From contig MCAW01000001.1 in NCBI GenBank assembly GCA_001704575.1, positions 78,008 to 142,007 of the forward strand: a DNA stretch of 64,000 bases, read 5' to 3'. A program made the translations under genes and the position numbers. Positions 40,326 to 49,778 of the stretch are shown here, piece by piece; the first letter of the stretch is position 1; every line of letters starts with the position of its first letter. The DNA is from Methylophilales bacterium LSUCC0135 (lineage in GTDB: Bacteria; Pseudomonadota; Gammaproteobacteria; Burkholderiales; Methylophilaceae). Under the pieces are notes generated by a model that saw only the letters and a list, made by a program, of their open reading frames with translations, was not told the origin of the DNA and ran no database searches.

Positions 40326-40341
40326 TGGCACAAAACTTGAT
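40326..40341 (+). promoter_or_regulatory. Possible sigma-54 promoter of the TonB receptor
   Basis: TGGCAC, five bases, TTGAT: the -24/-12 spacing of sigma-54 promoters, with A in place of the usual C in the -12 GC. ATG is 46 bases downstream and the paired palindromes lie about 90-125 bp upstream, the usual enhancer distance. The weak -12 keeps confidence low. Confidence 0.4.
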
Positions 40342-40386
40342 AGTCTTCCCGGGATTAACAATTAACCAATTATCCGGGGAGATTAC

Positions 40387-42846
40387 ATGCAGCACTCGCA
40401 TTCATTCCAACGCAAGCTTGTTTCCGCAGTGGTGGCCGGCCTGTTCGCAGCACCTGCCGCTTATGCCGAAGAGGCGGTCAAGACCGACAAGATTGAAGTT
40501 GTCAGCACCACACCGCTACCGGGTATCGGTCTACCGGCCAACAAGGTGCCCGGTAACATTCAGGCGGTCCAGTCCAAGGACGTCGAGGAGCAGGCAGGGG
40601 TGTCCCTCGCGGACTTCATGATGAATAACCTGCAGGGTGTGACCGTGACCGATATGGCCGGTAACCCTTATCAGCCTGAAATCAATTTCCGCGGTTATTC
40701 GGCTTCATCCCTGTTGGGTAACGCACAAGGGCTCTCCACTTATGTGGATGGCGTGCGTGTCAATGAACCGTTCGGTGATGTGACGCTGTGGGACAAGATT
40801 CCCAATTTTGCCATCGGTGGCATGCAGCTGGTTCCCGGATCCAATCCACTGTACGGTTTGAATACCCTTGGCGGTGCGGTTGCCATTCAGACCAAGAGCG
40901 GACGTGATTTCCAGGGTATCGGCATGGAATACGAGTTCGGTTCCTGGAGCCGTCAGCGCGCGCTGGTGGAAGCCGGCGGCGTATTCGGTGATGGCGCATG
41001 GGATTACTATGTTGGCTACCAGCATACGACAGAAGACGGCTGGCGCGATTATTCTCCTTCACACGTCAATCAGGCATTTGCCAAGCTCGGCTGGCAGGAT
41101 GAAGCCACCCGTCTGGAGCTGAGCTACATCGGCACCGACAATAACCTGACCGGCAACGGCTTCACGCCGGAAACCCTGTTGCGTGGCGATAATGAACAGA
41201 TTCACACGCGTCCCGATTTCACCAACAACTACTACCATCATCTGGCGCTGAACGGCAGCCACTGGATCAACGACGAGACCATGTTCTCCGGAAACGTCTA
41301 TTACCGCAAATCAAACCGCAAGACCTTGAACGGTGATTTGTATGAGGGGGATAATGAAAGCCTTGAGCCATACTCCATTAATGCTGAGGCCTTGGAAGAT
41401 CTTCTTGACGAGTTTTGTGAAGATGAAGGTGGGGAGATTGAATGTGTAGGCTCTGCATTGAACAGCAGCAAAACGAGTCAGGACAATTATGGTTTCACCG
41501 GACAGTTTACTTTTAATCAAGACCTCTGGGGCAAGGCCAATCAGTTTATTATCGGTGCTTCTTACGATTATTCTCTGATTCGTTTCAAACAGTTTGAGCA
41601 CATTAATCTTTTTAGTCTTGAGGATTATGAAGACTACGAGGATAGTCTTGAGACTGATGATCCTGTAGATCCGCCTGAAGCAGTCTTCGATCCAACAAGA
41701 AAACCCATCATGGAAGGTGAGGGTGTTCAAAACCAAAGACAGAATGTCGGTCTGACCGGCAAGCAGTACACGGCACGTCTGTTTGCTACAGATACCTTGT
41801 CGCTCAATGATCACTGGCACCTGACTGCCGGCGCAAGCTGGAACTTCACCCGTGTTGACAACACGGATACCTTGAATGGTCCTCCCATAGATGAAGATGA
41901 TGCAAGCCTGACCGCCAAGGACAGCTACACACGCCTGAACCCAATGGTGGGCATTACCCATACGCCAACGGAAAGCCAGACCTGGTATGCTTCCTACAGC
42001 GAATCCAGCCGTGCGCCGACCTCCATCGAGTTGGGTTGTTCCAACCCCAAGAATCCATGTCTGCTGCCTTCGGCCATGGCCGATGATCCTCCGCTCAATC
42101 AGGTGGTGGCGAAAACCTACGAGTTCGGCGGTCGAGGCAAGCTGACCGATTCGATGCGCTGGAATGCTGGTATTTACCAAGCGGTTAACCATGATGACAT
42201 TCAGTTCACTTCGGCTGGCGCATCAAATGGCGCTGGCTATTACAAGAATATCGGTCGCACCAAGCGTCAGGGTGTCGATCTGGGCTTGTCCGGCAATCTG
42301 GACAAGTTCCGCTGGAGCGCTTCATACAGCTACATTCGCGCGACCTATGACACCGATGTCGATTTCGTCAGCGCCTCACACTCTGAAGCGGATGGCTTTG
42401 GTACGATCACAGCTCAGAAGGGTGATTACCTGCCTGGCATTCCGAAACATCAGCTGAAGTTGCGCGGTCAGTATCAGGTGACGCCTGCCTGGGCGATCGG
42501 AGCCAATGTCATCGGCTATTCCGATCAGTACGTCATGGGTAACGAGAACAACAAGCATAACGGCAAGAGCTGTGACGGTGATGAATGCGCAGCAGGTAAC
42601 GGCAAGGTCAGCGGCTACTTCGTCATGAACCTCGACACCCAGTACAACTTCGGCAACGGCTGGAAAATGTTCGCCAAGGCGATCAATATTTTTGACCGCG
42701 ACTATTATGTCACCGGTCGTCTGGCTGAAACCCTGTTTTCCCCTGACGGTGAGTTCGGCGAAGAATCCAAAACCCTCGGTCTGATGCCTGGCGCACCCCG
42801 TGCAGGCTGGATCGGCGTGCGTTACGATTTCAATCCGAAGAAGTAA
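40387..42846 (+). CDS. TonB-dependent outer membrane receptor
   Basis: 819 residues. Signal peptide ends at about AYA (27); TDKIEVVSTT (about 34-43) resembles a TonB box. Plug domain about 45-165 (NFRGYSASSLLGNAQGLSTYVDG), then a beta-barrel ending in a C-terminal hydrophobic/aromatic strand (GWIGVRYDFNPKK). Two acidic insertions (about residues 317-357 and 413-440) are unusual. Substrate unknown. GGGGAG 6 bases upstream sets the start. The next gene is a sigma-54 activator. Confidence 0.92.
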   Translation: MQHSHSFQRKLVSAVVAGLFAAPAAYAEEAVKTDKIEVVSTTPLPGIGLPANKVPGNIQAVQSKDVEEQAGVSLADFMMNNLQGVTVTDMAGNPYQPEINFRGYSASSLLGNAQGLSTYVDGVRVNEPFGDVTLWDKIPNFAIGGMQLVPGSNPLYGLNTLGGAVAIQTKSGRDFQGIGMEYEFGSWSRQRALVEAGGVFGDGAWDYYVGYQHTTEDGWRDYSPSHVNQAFAKLGWQDEATRLELSYIGTDNNLTGNGFTPETLLRGDNEQIHTRPDFTNNYYHHLALNGSHWINDETMFSGNVYYRKSNRKTLNGDLYEGDNESLEPYSINAEALEDLLDEFCEDEGGEIECVGSALNSSKTSQDNYGFTGQFTFNQDLWGKANQFIIGASYDYSLIRFKQFEHINLFSLEDYEDYEDSLETDDPVDPPEAVFDPTRKPIMEGEGVQNQRQNVGLTGKQYTARLFATDTLSLNDHWHLTAGASWNFTRVDNTDTLNGPPIDEDDASLTAKDSYTRLNPMVGITHTPTESQTWYASYSESSRAPTSIELGCSNPKNPCLLPSAMADDPPLNQVVAKTYEFGGRGKLTDSMRWNAGIYQAVNHDDIQFTSAGASNGAGYYKNIGRTKRQGVDLGLSGNLDKFRWSASYSYIRATYDTDVDFVSASHSEADGFGTITAQKGDYLPGIPKHQLKLRGQYQVTPAWAIGANVIGYSDQYVMGNENNKHNGKSCDGDECAAGNGKVSGYFVMNLDTQYNFGNGWKMFAKAINIFDRDYYVTGRLAETLFSPDGEFGEESKTLGLMPGAPRAGWIGVRYDFNPKK

Positions 42847-42877
42847 GGTTGGCTGAAAGGACCTCTTATTTGACCCC

Positions 42878-44308
42878 ATGACGCAAGCAGAGCAATTGCA
42901 GTTGGCGGCAGCAATGCCGTCACTGACCGGAAACCGGTTGCGTATCCTGGTGGTTGAGGACGAGGCCCTTTTTGCCCGCGCTGTGGTCAAGCGCCTGAGC
43001 AAGGCCGGTTATAGCTGCGAACACGCAGAAACGCTGGAGGACGGGCGTGCAATACTGAAGCAGTTTGCGCCGGACATGGTGCTGCTTGATATGCGCTTGC
43101 CAGACGGCAGCGGTATGGACCTGCTGGCTGAACTGGTCGCCCGCGGAGTGACCGTGATTGTCATGACAGCATTCGGTGAGCTTAGCGACGCCGTCAACGC
43201 GATGAAGCAGGGCGCAACCGATTATCTGAAAAAACCGATAGACCTTGAAGAATTGCTGCTCGCCGTCGAAAAAACCGAGACAGCGGCAAAACTCAAGCAT
43301 CACCTCGATTACTCCCGTCAACGTAACGTGCACGAATCGCAAAGTGAAGGCATCGACCTGCTGGGCAATAGCCCCGTCATGCAGCAGGTACGCGAGCAGA
43401 TAGCCTGTGTTGCTGAACTCTCGCGACTCGAAACGGCAATACCGCCTACCGTGCTGATCAACGGTGAAACCGGCACCGGCAAGGATGTGGCGGCCAGAAT
43501 GCTGCATCTTTCCTGCATGAGCCGGGACAAGCCCTTCGTTCACGTCGATTGCGCTTCGCTACCGGCCGAGCTGATCGAAAGCGAGCTGTTCGGCCACGAA
43601 CGCGGCGCCTTCACCAGCGCGCAGAGCTCGCGTTGTGGACTGATCGAAGCGGCCGAGGACGGCACATTGTTTCTCGACGAGATCGGCGAACTGCCGCTTG
43701 CGCTGCAAGCCAAGCTGCTCAACGTGCTGGAGCGCAGAGTGGTCAGGCGGGTGGGCTCAACCAAAGAGCGGCCAGTCGCAGCACGCTTCATTGCTGCCAC
43801 CAACCGCGATCTGCAGCAGATGGTTCTGGAAGGCCGTTTCCGGCCGGATTTGTATTACCGTCTCAATGTGCTGCATGTCCTCATGCCGCCGTTGCGAGAA
43901 CGCGGCGATGACATAGTTCTGCTGGCGCGGCATTTCGCCAGCCAGACCGAGAAGCGCTACGGCTTGCCGTCACGGCAGTTTTCCCGCGATGCGCTTGAAC
44001 TGATGCGCGGTTACACATGGCCCGGCAACGTCCGCGAGCTCAAGCACCAGATCAGTCGTGCCGTCTTGCTCAGCCGTGGCGATCTGATCGGCGGGCATGA
44101 CCTCGCGATTGCGATTGAGCCGGCAATGTCACAGGTACGATTCGACAGCCAGGCCGCCGGCATCACGCTGGAAGAAGCGGAAAAACGCCTGATCGAAAAT
44201 GCACTGAAACAAGCCAATCACAATGTCTCCGAGGCCGCCCGGCTACTAGGTATTACACGCATGGCAATACGTTACAGAATGGAAAAACACGGAATCAAGG
44301 GCGTTTGA
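42878..44308 (+). CDS. Sigma-54-dependent response regulator (NtrC family)
   Basis: 476 residues: receiver (21-135) with Asp71 in LLDMRLPDG; AAA+ domain with Walker A GETGTGKD, the sigma-54 contact loop written GAFTSA where most have GAFTGA, and Walker B LFLDEIGELP; C-terminal Fis-type helix-turn-helix (SEAARLLGITRMAIRYRMEKHGI). Activates promoters with ATP when phosphorylated. No histidine kinase is adjacent. It likely acts on the TonB receptor operon just upstream (inference). Confidence 0.93.
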   Translation: MTQAEQLQLAAAMPSLTGNRLRILVVEDEALFARAVVKRLSKAGYSCEHAETLEDGRAILKQFAPDMVLLDMRLPDGSGMDLLAELVARGVTVIVMTAFGELSDAVNAMKQGATDYLKKPIDLEELLLAVEKTETAAKLKHHLDYSRQRNVHESQSEGIDLLGNSPVMQQVREQIACVAELSRLETAIPPTVLINGETGTGKDVAARMLHLSCMSRDKPFVHVDCASLPAELIESELFGHERGAFTSAQSSRCGLIEAAEDGTLFLDEIGELPLALQAKLLNVLERRVVRRVGSTKERPVAARFIAATNRDLQQMVLEGRFRPDLYYRLNVLHVLMPPLRERGDDIVLLARHFASQTEKRYGLPSRQFSRDALELMRGYTWPGNVRELKHQISRAVLLSRGDLIGGHDLAIAIEPAMSQVRFDSQAAGITLEEAEKRLIENALKQANHNVSEAARLLGITRMAIRYRMEKHGIKGV

Positions 44309-44323
44309 ATTGCTTAATTCAAG

Positions 44324-44683
44324 CCACAGAGGACACAGAGTTCACAGAGACATGGCAAAAGCCTCATTGCGTTAGCTTTATATCGTGCCGGACAGGCAGA
44401 AGTGGAACAGTTACATTGCCGATGACAGTAATGCCGGTAAGCTGTTGTTTTTCTCTGTAAACTCTGTGTCTAAAGAAGTTTTCTATGATTCAAGCCGCAA
44501 ATGCCAATTCGCGCCCTTCAGTATTTACGATTGAAGTTGGTTTGAACTGCCTGATTAAGCAAAAGAGTTTACATAGGGCATTACAAAAGCTGATTGGGTT
44601 GGCTTGATAACGTCACCGGGTAGGTGGAAGTGATCATGCCGGTAATCTGTTGTTTTTCTCTGTGAACTCTGTGTCCTCTGTGG
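44324..44683. repeat. ACAGAG repeat cluster with a duplicated about 120-bp unit
   Basis: A 27-base sequence at 44324-44350 (CCACAGAGGACACAGAG...) is exactly inverted at 44657-44683. A shortened inverse copy is at 44452-44470. Two related units, about 44341-44476 and 44569-44689, share a central CATGGCAAAAG/CATTACAAAAG start and ATGCCGGTAA plus CTGTTGTTTTTCTCTG end. The gap 44309-44774 contains no convincing gene. Confidence 0.8.
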
Positions 44684-44778
44684 CTAAAGTGTTTTCAGTG
44701 GCTTAACCCGCAAATGCTGTTACCCGTCCATCAGCCCCCGCATGATAAAATCTGCCTGAATTCAATCAGGAGCCATGC

Positions 44779-45984
44779 ATGAAAATCGGTACCCCTTTAA
44801 GCCCAAATGCTACTCGTGTGATGTTGCTGGGCAGTGGAGAGTTGGGCAAAGAGGTCATCATCGCCCTGCAGCGCCTCGGGGTCGAAGTCATCGCGGTGGA
44901 CCGCTATGCCAATGCGCCGGGCCATCAGGTCGCGCATCGCGCCCATGTCATCGACATGACCGACGATGTAGCCTTGCGTGCCTTGATTGCGGCAGAACAG
45001 CCGCATCTGATCGTGCCCGAGATCGAGGCGCTCAACACCGCCACGCTGGGTGATATCGAAGCGCAGGGCATCGCGCAGGTGATTCCCACCGTCAAGGCCG
45101 TACAGCTCACCATGAACCGCGAAGGCATACGCCGTCTGGCCGCGGAAACTTTAGGTTTGCCGACATCTCCCTATGCCTTTGCCGACAGTCTTGCAGCCTT
45201 GCAAAAAGCCATCGACAGCGGTATCGGCTACCCTTGTTTCATCAAACCGACCATGTCTTCCTCCGGCAAGGGGCAGTCGCGTATCACCGATGCCTCGGAA
45301 GTCGCCGCCGCATGGGATTACGCAGCCAGCGGTGGGCGGGTCAATCAGGGGGTGGTGATTGTCGAGGGCCAGATCGATTTTGATTACGAGATTACCTTGC
45401 TCACCGTGCGCGCGAAGAATGCCGCCGGCGACATTGAAACCCATTTCTGCGAGCCTATCGGCCATCTGCAACAAAAGGGCGACTATGTCGAAAGCTGGCA
45501 ACCGCAGCCGATGAACCCTCAGGCCTTGCTGCGCGCACAGCAGATCGCAAAATCCGTGACCGACAGTCTGGGCGGCCTCGGTTTGTTCGGGGTGGAGTTG
45601 TTCGTCAAGGGCGAACAGGTCTGGTTCTCAGAAGTGAGTCCGAGACCGCACGACACCGGCATGGTCACCATGGCGAGCCAGCGCTTCAGCGAGTTTGACC
45701 TGCACGCGCGCGCCATTCTCGGCTTGCCGGTCAACGTCAGCCTCAACCGACCGGCAGCCAGCGCGGTGATTTACGGTGGTGCCGATAGCCGTCAACTGGC
45801 CTATGAAAATATTGAGCAGGCACTGGCCGTGCCGGAATCAGACCTGCGACTTTTCGGCAAACCGGAGTCTTTCAGCCGCCGCCGCATGGGTGTTGCGCTT
45901 GCAGCAGGCAATGATGTCGAAGAGGCCCGCAGCCGTGCAAAACTGGCAGCCAGCCTGGTCAGGCCGGTAGTGGAACAGGCATAG
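44779..45984 (+). CDS. purT: Formate-dependent phosphoribosylglycinamide formyltransferase PurT
   Basis: 401-residue ATP-grasp enzyme: N-terminal [11 protein letters not shown], central ATP-binding region ([15 protein letters not shown]), and metal/substrate residues in [13 protein letters not shown]. Makes formyl-GAR from GAR, formate and ATP in purine synthesis. AGGAG 6 bases before ATG 44779 decides the start over the out-of-frame ATG 44775. Confidence 0.96.
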   Translation: MKIGTPLSPNATRVMLLGSGELGKEVIIALQRLGVEVIAVDRYANAPGHQVAHRAHVIDMTDDVALRALIAAEQPHLIVPEIEALNTATLGDIEAQGIAQVIPTVKAVQLTMNREGIRRLAAETLGLPTSPYAFADSLAALQKAIDSGIGYPCFIKPTMSSSGKGQSRITDASEVAAAWDYAASGGRVNQGVVIVEGQIDFDYEITLLTVRAKNAAGDIETHFCEPIGHLQQKGDYVESWQPQPMNPQALLRAQQIAKSVTDSLGGLGLFGVELFVKGEQVWFSEVSPRPHDTGMVTMASQRFSEFDLHARAILGLPVNVSLNRPAASAVIYGGADSRQLAYENIEQALAVPESDLRLFGKPESFSRRRMGVALAAGNDVEEARSRAKLAASLVRPVVEQA

Positions 45985-46009
45985 TGGAAGCCGTAGCGGA
46001 GTGAGCGCA

Positions 46010-46432
46010 GTGAGTACTACAGAGAGCCATGGAAATCAGGCTGAAAAACAGCCGGCCACTTTTTTTCAGATGCTGGGCGGGGCCGAAAAAATCAGGGACA
46101 TCGTCGAGCGTTTCTACGACATCATGGACAGCGACCCGCGTGCAGCCGGCATCCGTGCCATGCATGCGCAAGACCTCACCGAAGCGCGCGAGAAACTCTT
46201 CATGTTTCTCACCGGCTGGACCGGCGGCCCGCAACTCTACATCGAACGTTACGGCCACCCGCAATTGCGTGCAAGGCACTTGCCTTTTCCGGTGGATGAG
46301 TCAGCTCGCGACCAATGGATATATTGCATGATCAAGGCCATGCATGAGAACGGCGTGGAAGAACCGGTACTGACCCGGATCGCCAGCGTGCTGTACGAAC
46401 TGGCCGACTTTATGCGAAACCGGGCGGGGTAA
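46010..46432 (+). CDS. Group II truncated haemoglobin
   Basis: About 140 residues, two-over-two globin. GWTGGPQLY with the conserved Trp and the proximal-His stretch YGHPQLRARHLPF mark group II (GlbO type); RDQWIYCM follows. Binds haem; members handle O2, NO or peroxide. GGAG at 45998-46001 is 8 bases before GTG 46010, which I prefer over the in-frame GTG 46001. Follows purT by about 25 bases. Confidence 0.9.
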   Translation: MSTTESHGNQAEKQPATFFQMLGGAEKIRDIVERFYDIMDSDPRAAGIRAMHAQDLTEAREKLFMFLTGWTGGPQLYIERYGHPQLRARHLPFPVDESARDQWIYCMIKAMHENGVEEPVLTRIASVLYELADFMRNRAG

Positions 46433-46449
46433 ACCTGCAAGGCTATCAG

Positions 46450-46467
46450 CCACAGAGTTCACAGAGA
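46450..46467. repeat. ACAGAG-family repeat copy after the globin gene
   Basis: CCACAGAGTTCACAGAGA, missing the middle GGACACAGAG part of the 44324 copy. Confidence 0.65.
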
Positions 46468-46535
46468 AGAACAGGAATTTGCCAGAGGTGCCTCTTAGAT
46501 CCAATGTTTCCCTGCATTGGATTGGCAGTTCTCTA

Positions 46536-46566
46536 GGAAAAAAAGAGCCTCGATCAGGAGGCTCTT
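46536..46566 (-). terminator. Terminator of the RhlE operon
   Basis: Read on the minus strand: AAGAGCCTCCTGATCGAGGCTCTTTTTTT-like stem-loop followed by T residues (A-run at 46538-46544 on plus). It lies about 40 bases after the first rhlE stop. Confidence 0.85.
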
Positions 46567-46604
46567 GCTTCACGGTGCACTGTTAGGAACGCTTGTGTTT
46601 TCCT

Positions 46605-48026
46605 TCAGGAATCCTGACGTCTCAAGCCGCCAAGCAGTGCGGCGACCGGGGCTTTGGAGCGGCCGGAGGCGTGACGGTTGACAGGTGGTCTGACGGTTGC
46701 AGTGCCGGATGGTTCGTAGGGTTTGTCGAACCAGGGGTCGCTGCTTTTCTTTTTCGGCAGGCTCCGTGACGGTTGGCTGATCGATTCACCGCGTGTGCTA
46801 TTGCGATCTTCACGTTTTTCGCGCGGTTGTGCTTCACGGCCCGAGCGGCTGCCGGTAATGCCCGGCAACTTGTCGATCTGCCGTTTGATCAACTTTTCGA
46901 TCTCTGCCAGGTATTTTTCCTCTTCCGGCGATACCAGCGAAATAGCTGTTCCAGACGCGCCAGCGCGGCCGGTGCGGCCGATTCTGTGTACGTAATCTTC
47001 CGGTGCCGACGGTATTTCGTAGTTGATCACCATCGGCAACTGGTCGATATCGAGGCCACGCGCGGCGACATCGGTGGCGATCAGCACAGCTACCTTGCCC
47101 TGCTTGAAGGCATCCAGCGCTTCCATGCGTTCCTTCTGGCTTTTGTCACCGTGAATCGCATCGGCCAGCAGGCCTTCACGTTGCAGTTGTTTGGCCAGCC
47201 GGCTGGCGGTCAGCTTGGTTTTGGTAAAGACAATGACCTGGGAAGCGTCGCTGCCGCGCAGAATGTCGGTGAGTTGGGCGTGCTTGTTGGCTTGCTCGAC
47301 CAGATAGACTTTTTGCGTGACGTTTTCGGCAGTTGCGTTACTGCGTGCTACTTCGATCAGCGTCGGGTTGTGCAGGAAAGCCTCGGAAAGCTTCTTGATT
47401 TCATTGGAGAAGGTTGCCGAGAACATCAGGTTCTGACGCTGTTTTGGCAGCAGCGCCAGAATCCGTTTGAGGTCCGGCATGAAACCCATGTCCAGCATGC
47501 GGTCGGCTTCATCCAGAATCAGCATCTGCACCTGGCCCAGTTGCAGCGTGCGCTGCTCGACGTGGTCCAGCAGGCGGCCGGGAGTCGCTACCAGAATTTC
47601 CACGCCGCGCATCAGGCTCGGTGTTTGCGTTTTGATGTCGACACCGCCGAACACGACCAGCGAACGCAGATTGGTGTACTTGGCGTAGGCCTTCACACTT
47701 TCCTCGACCTGAATCGCCAGTTCACGCGTAGGCGTCAGAATCAGGGCGCGTATGGGATGCCGCGCCGGTGAGGCGCTGTTGCTGGCAAGCGGCAATATTT
47801 TTTGCAGCAGCGGCAATGCAAATGCTGCCGTCTTGCCGGTACCGGTTTGCGCTCCGGCCATCAGGTCGCCGCCGGCCAGGGCAAGCGGAATCGCCTGCGC
47901 CTGGATCGGCGTCGGTTTGGTATAGCCGGACTCACTTAGCGCCTTGAGTATTTCAGGCGCCAGTCCCAATGATTCGAACGTGGTCTGTGCTTGAGTCACT
48001 TCGTTCCCTGTAGTTGCCGTCATCAT
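46605..48026 (-). CDS. rhlE: DEAD-box RNA helicase, RhlE-like (copy 1)
   Basis: 473 residues. Q-motif/Walker A GAQTGTGKTAAF, PTRELA, DEAD box LDEADRMLDMGFMPD, SAT, and HRIGRTGRAG in the second RecA domain. Basic low-complexity C-terminal tail (about 375-473). Unwinds short RNA duplexes in ribosome or mRNA processing. Its start is immediately next to the stop of the second helicase gene, so it is the downstream gene of a two-gene operon. Confidence 0.92.
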   Translation of the reverse strand: MMTATTGNEVTQAQTTFESLGLAPEILKALSESGYTKPTPIQAQAIPLALAGGDLMAGAQTGTGKTAAFALPLLQKILPLASNSASPARHPIRALILTPTRELAIQVEESVKAYAKYTNLRSLVVFGGVDIKTQTPSLMRGVEILVATPGRLLDHVEQRTLQLGQVQMLILDEADRMLDMGFMPDLKRILALLPKQRQNLMFSATFSNEIKKLSEAFLHNPTLIEVARSNATAENVTQKVYLVEQANKHAQLTDILRGSDASQVIVFTKTKLTASRLAKQLQREGLLADAIHGDKSQKERMEALDAFKQGKVAVLIATDVAARGLDIDQLPMVINYEIPSAPEDYVHRIGRTGRAGASGTAISLVSPEEEKYLAEIEKLIKRQIDKLPGITGSRSGREAQPREKREDRNSTRGESISQPSRSLPKKKSSDPWFDKPYEPSGTATVRPPVNRHASGRSKAPVAALLGGLRRQDS

Positions 48027-49424
48027 TTATGCGAAGGTGCGCGGGCGTCGGGCGCCTTCGGTACGTTTCTTGTCGGAGAAGTTGCCACGGCCGGCATCCT
48101 GACGTTGGCCGTTACCGGCCGGCTTGCGGTCGCCGAAACCCTGACGTGGATGCGCGCTGCGGTTGTCGTCGCTGCGGAAACCGGAGGCGTTGCTGTTGCG
48201 GCCCTTGTAGCCGCCGCCGGGCTTCTTGCCGGAACGCGGGCGGTCGTTCGGACCATCGGTTCTCGGTGCCGGACGCTTGGGTTCAAAACCGGCGATCACG
48301 GTGGCTTCCATACGTTGGCCGGTGAACTGTTCGATCTTGCGCACCTGATAGCGGTCGGCGTGCGATGCGAACGAAACGGCGATACCGGTCTTGCCGGCGC
48401 GGCCGGTACGGCCGATACGGTGGACGTAATCCTCGGCGAATTTCGGCAGATCGTAGTTGATGACATGCGTGATGCCGGCAACGTCGATGCCGCGAGCTGC
48501 GACGTCAGTAGCGACCAGCACCCTGACATCGCCGTGGCGCAGTTTGGTCAGCGTGCGGTTGCGCGCGCCCTGGGTCATATCGCCATGCAAGGCAGCAGTC
48601 TTGTGGCCGGCAGCGTAGAGGTCTTCGGCCAGCAGGTCGGCGTGACGTTTGGTCGATGTGAAGACGATGGCCTGATTGACGTCGGCGTCGATCAGCAGAT
48701 GTTCCAGCAGCTTGTTCTTGTGGTTCATGTCGTCCACGAAGTGCAGGCGCTGCTCAATGTTGGCGTGTTTTTCCTTTTGTGCGGCAACCTGGATGGTCTT
48801 GGGGTTGCGCAGGATCTGACGCGCGATATTGCCGATGTTGCCGTCCAGCGTGGCCGAGAACAGCAATGTCTGGCGTTCGGCCGGCAGAGCGTTGCAGATG
48901 CGTTCGACATCGGGCATGAAACCCATGTCCAGCATGCGGTCGGCTTCGTCCAGAATCAGCATCTGCAGGCGCGACATGTCGATGCGGCCGCGTTCCATGT
49001 GGTCCAGCAGACGCCCGGGCGTGGCAACCAGAATATCCAGCGGTTGGCTCAGCAGCTTGTTCTGCAACGGGTAGGGCATGCCGCCGACAATGCTGACAGT
49101 GCGGGCGCGGATGAATTTGCCGTATTTGCGTGCAGCTTCGTTGACCTGAGCCGCCAGTTCGCGTGTCGGTGTCAGCACCAGAATCCGCGGGCCGCGGCTT
49201 CTGGATGGGTGTGGGGTTGCCAGCAGATTCAATGCGGGCAAGGTGAATGCGGCGGTTTTGCCGGTACCGGTCTGGGCCGAGGCCATCAGGTCGTGGCCGG
49301 CCAGGACTTCAGGAATCGCCTGCGCCTGGATCGGAGTTGGGGTCGCATAGCCGGCTTCTTCCAAAGCGCGGAGGATGGACGGATGCAAATTGAGCTGTTC
49401 AAAACTGGTGTTTTCTGATGACAC
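48027..49424 (-). CDS. DEAD-box RNA helicase, RhlE-like (copy 2)
   Basis: 465 residues with the same motif order as its neighbour: ASAQTGTGKTAAF, PTRELA, LDEADRMLDMGFMPD, SATLDG, HRIGRTGRAG. The Gly/Arg/Asn-rich tail (about 370-465; RSGKKPGGGYKGR) is an RNA-binding extension. The two are diverged tandem paralogues. A long leader precedes it (49425-49778 is shared with typA), as is common for cold-induced helicases (inference). Confidence 0.92.
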   Translation of the reverse strand: MSSENTSFEQLNLHPSILRALEEAGYATPTPIQAQAIPEVLAGHDLMASAQTGTGKTAAFTLPALNLLATPHPSRSRGPRILVLTPTRELAAQVNEAARKYGKFIRARTVSIVGGMPYPLQNKLLSQPLDILVATPGRLLDHMERGRIDMSRLQMLILDEADRMLDMGFMPDVERICNALPAERQTLLFSATLDGNIGNIARQILRNPKTIQVAAQKEKHANIEQRLHFVDDMNHKNKLLEHLLIDADVNQAIVFTSTKRHADLLAEDLYAAGHKTAALHGDMTQGARNRTLTKLRHGDVRVLVATDVAARGIDVAGITHVINYDLPKFAEDYVHRIGRTGRAGKTGIAVSFASHADRYQVRKIEQFTGQRMEATVIAGFEPKRPAPRTDGPNDRPRSGKKPGGGYKGRNSNASGFRSDDNRSAHPRQGFGDRKPAGNGQRQDAGRGNFSDKKRTEGARRPRTFA

Positions 49425-49778
49425 GAAGTATTCCCTTAAAAAAATGAATATCCAGCTGTTTCAAGGCTGAAAGGGCGCAGGCAAACGCATGGCTATTGCA
49501 GGCTCAAAACGAGCATGGCAACAAAAGCGCGTACCAAATGAATGTATTCAGTATTCTTACCGGCGCACGGGCATAGCCACTAACCGGTAACAAATACAAG
49601 AGAGCCGCAAAATGACATCGGGCTTCGAGAGGCTAGGGCGATGAATCATCGATCAGTGAAGATCGAATCTGCCGCGAAGTATACGCATTGATGCCGATTT
49701 GTCAAAGGATTTATCGAAATGTTTTAATTACTTATGTGTTAGAATCGCGCCCTTTCAATCAGGTTGGCCGCTACTCCC
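49425..49778. other. 354-base divergent gap between rhlE copy 2 and typA
   Basis: No convincing gene. A/T-rich right end includes TTGTCA (49698-49703) and a TTTAAT at 49722-49727 (18-base spacing), and TAGAAT at 49739-49744, possible typA promoter elements. The left part would be the leader of the helicase operon. Confidence 0.4.

Noticed and set aside
40344-40380. CCCGGGAT/ATCCGGGG as a terminator or riboswitch before the TonB gene
   Set aside because: Imperfect short stem without T-run; it overlaps the ribosome binding site only by chance as far as I can see.
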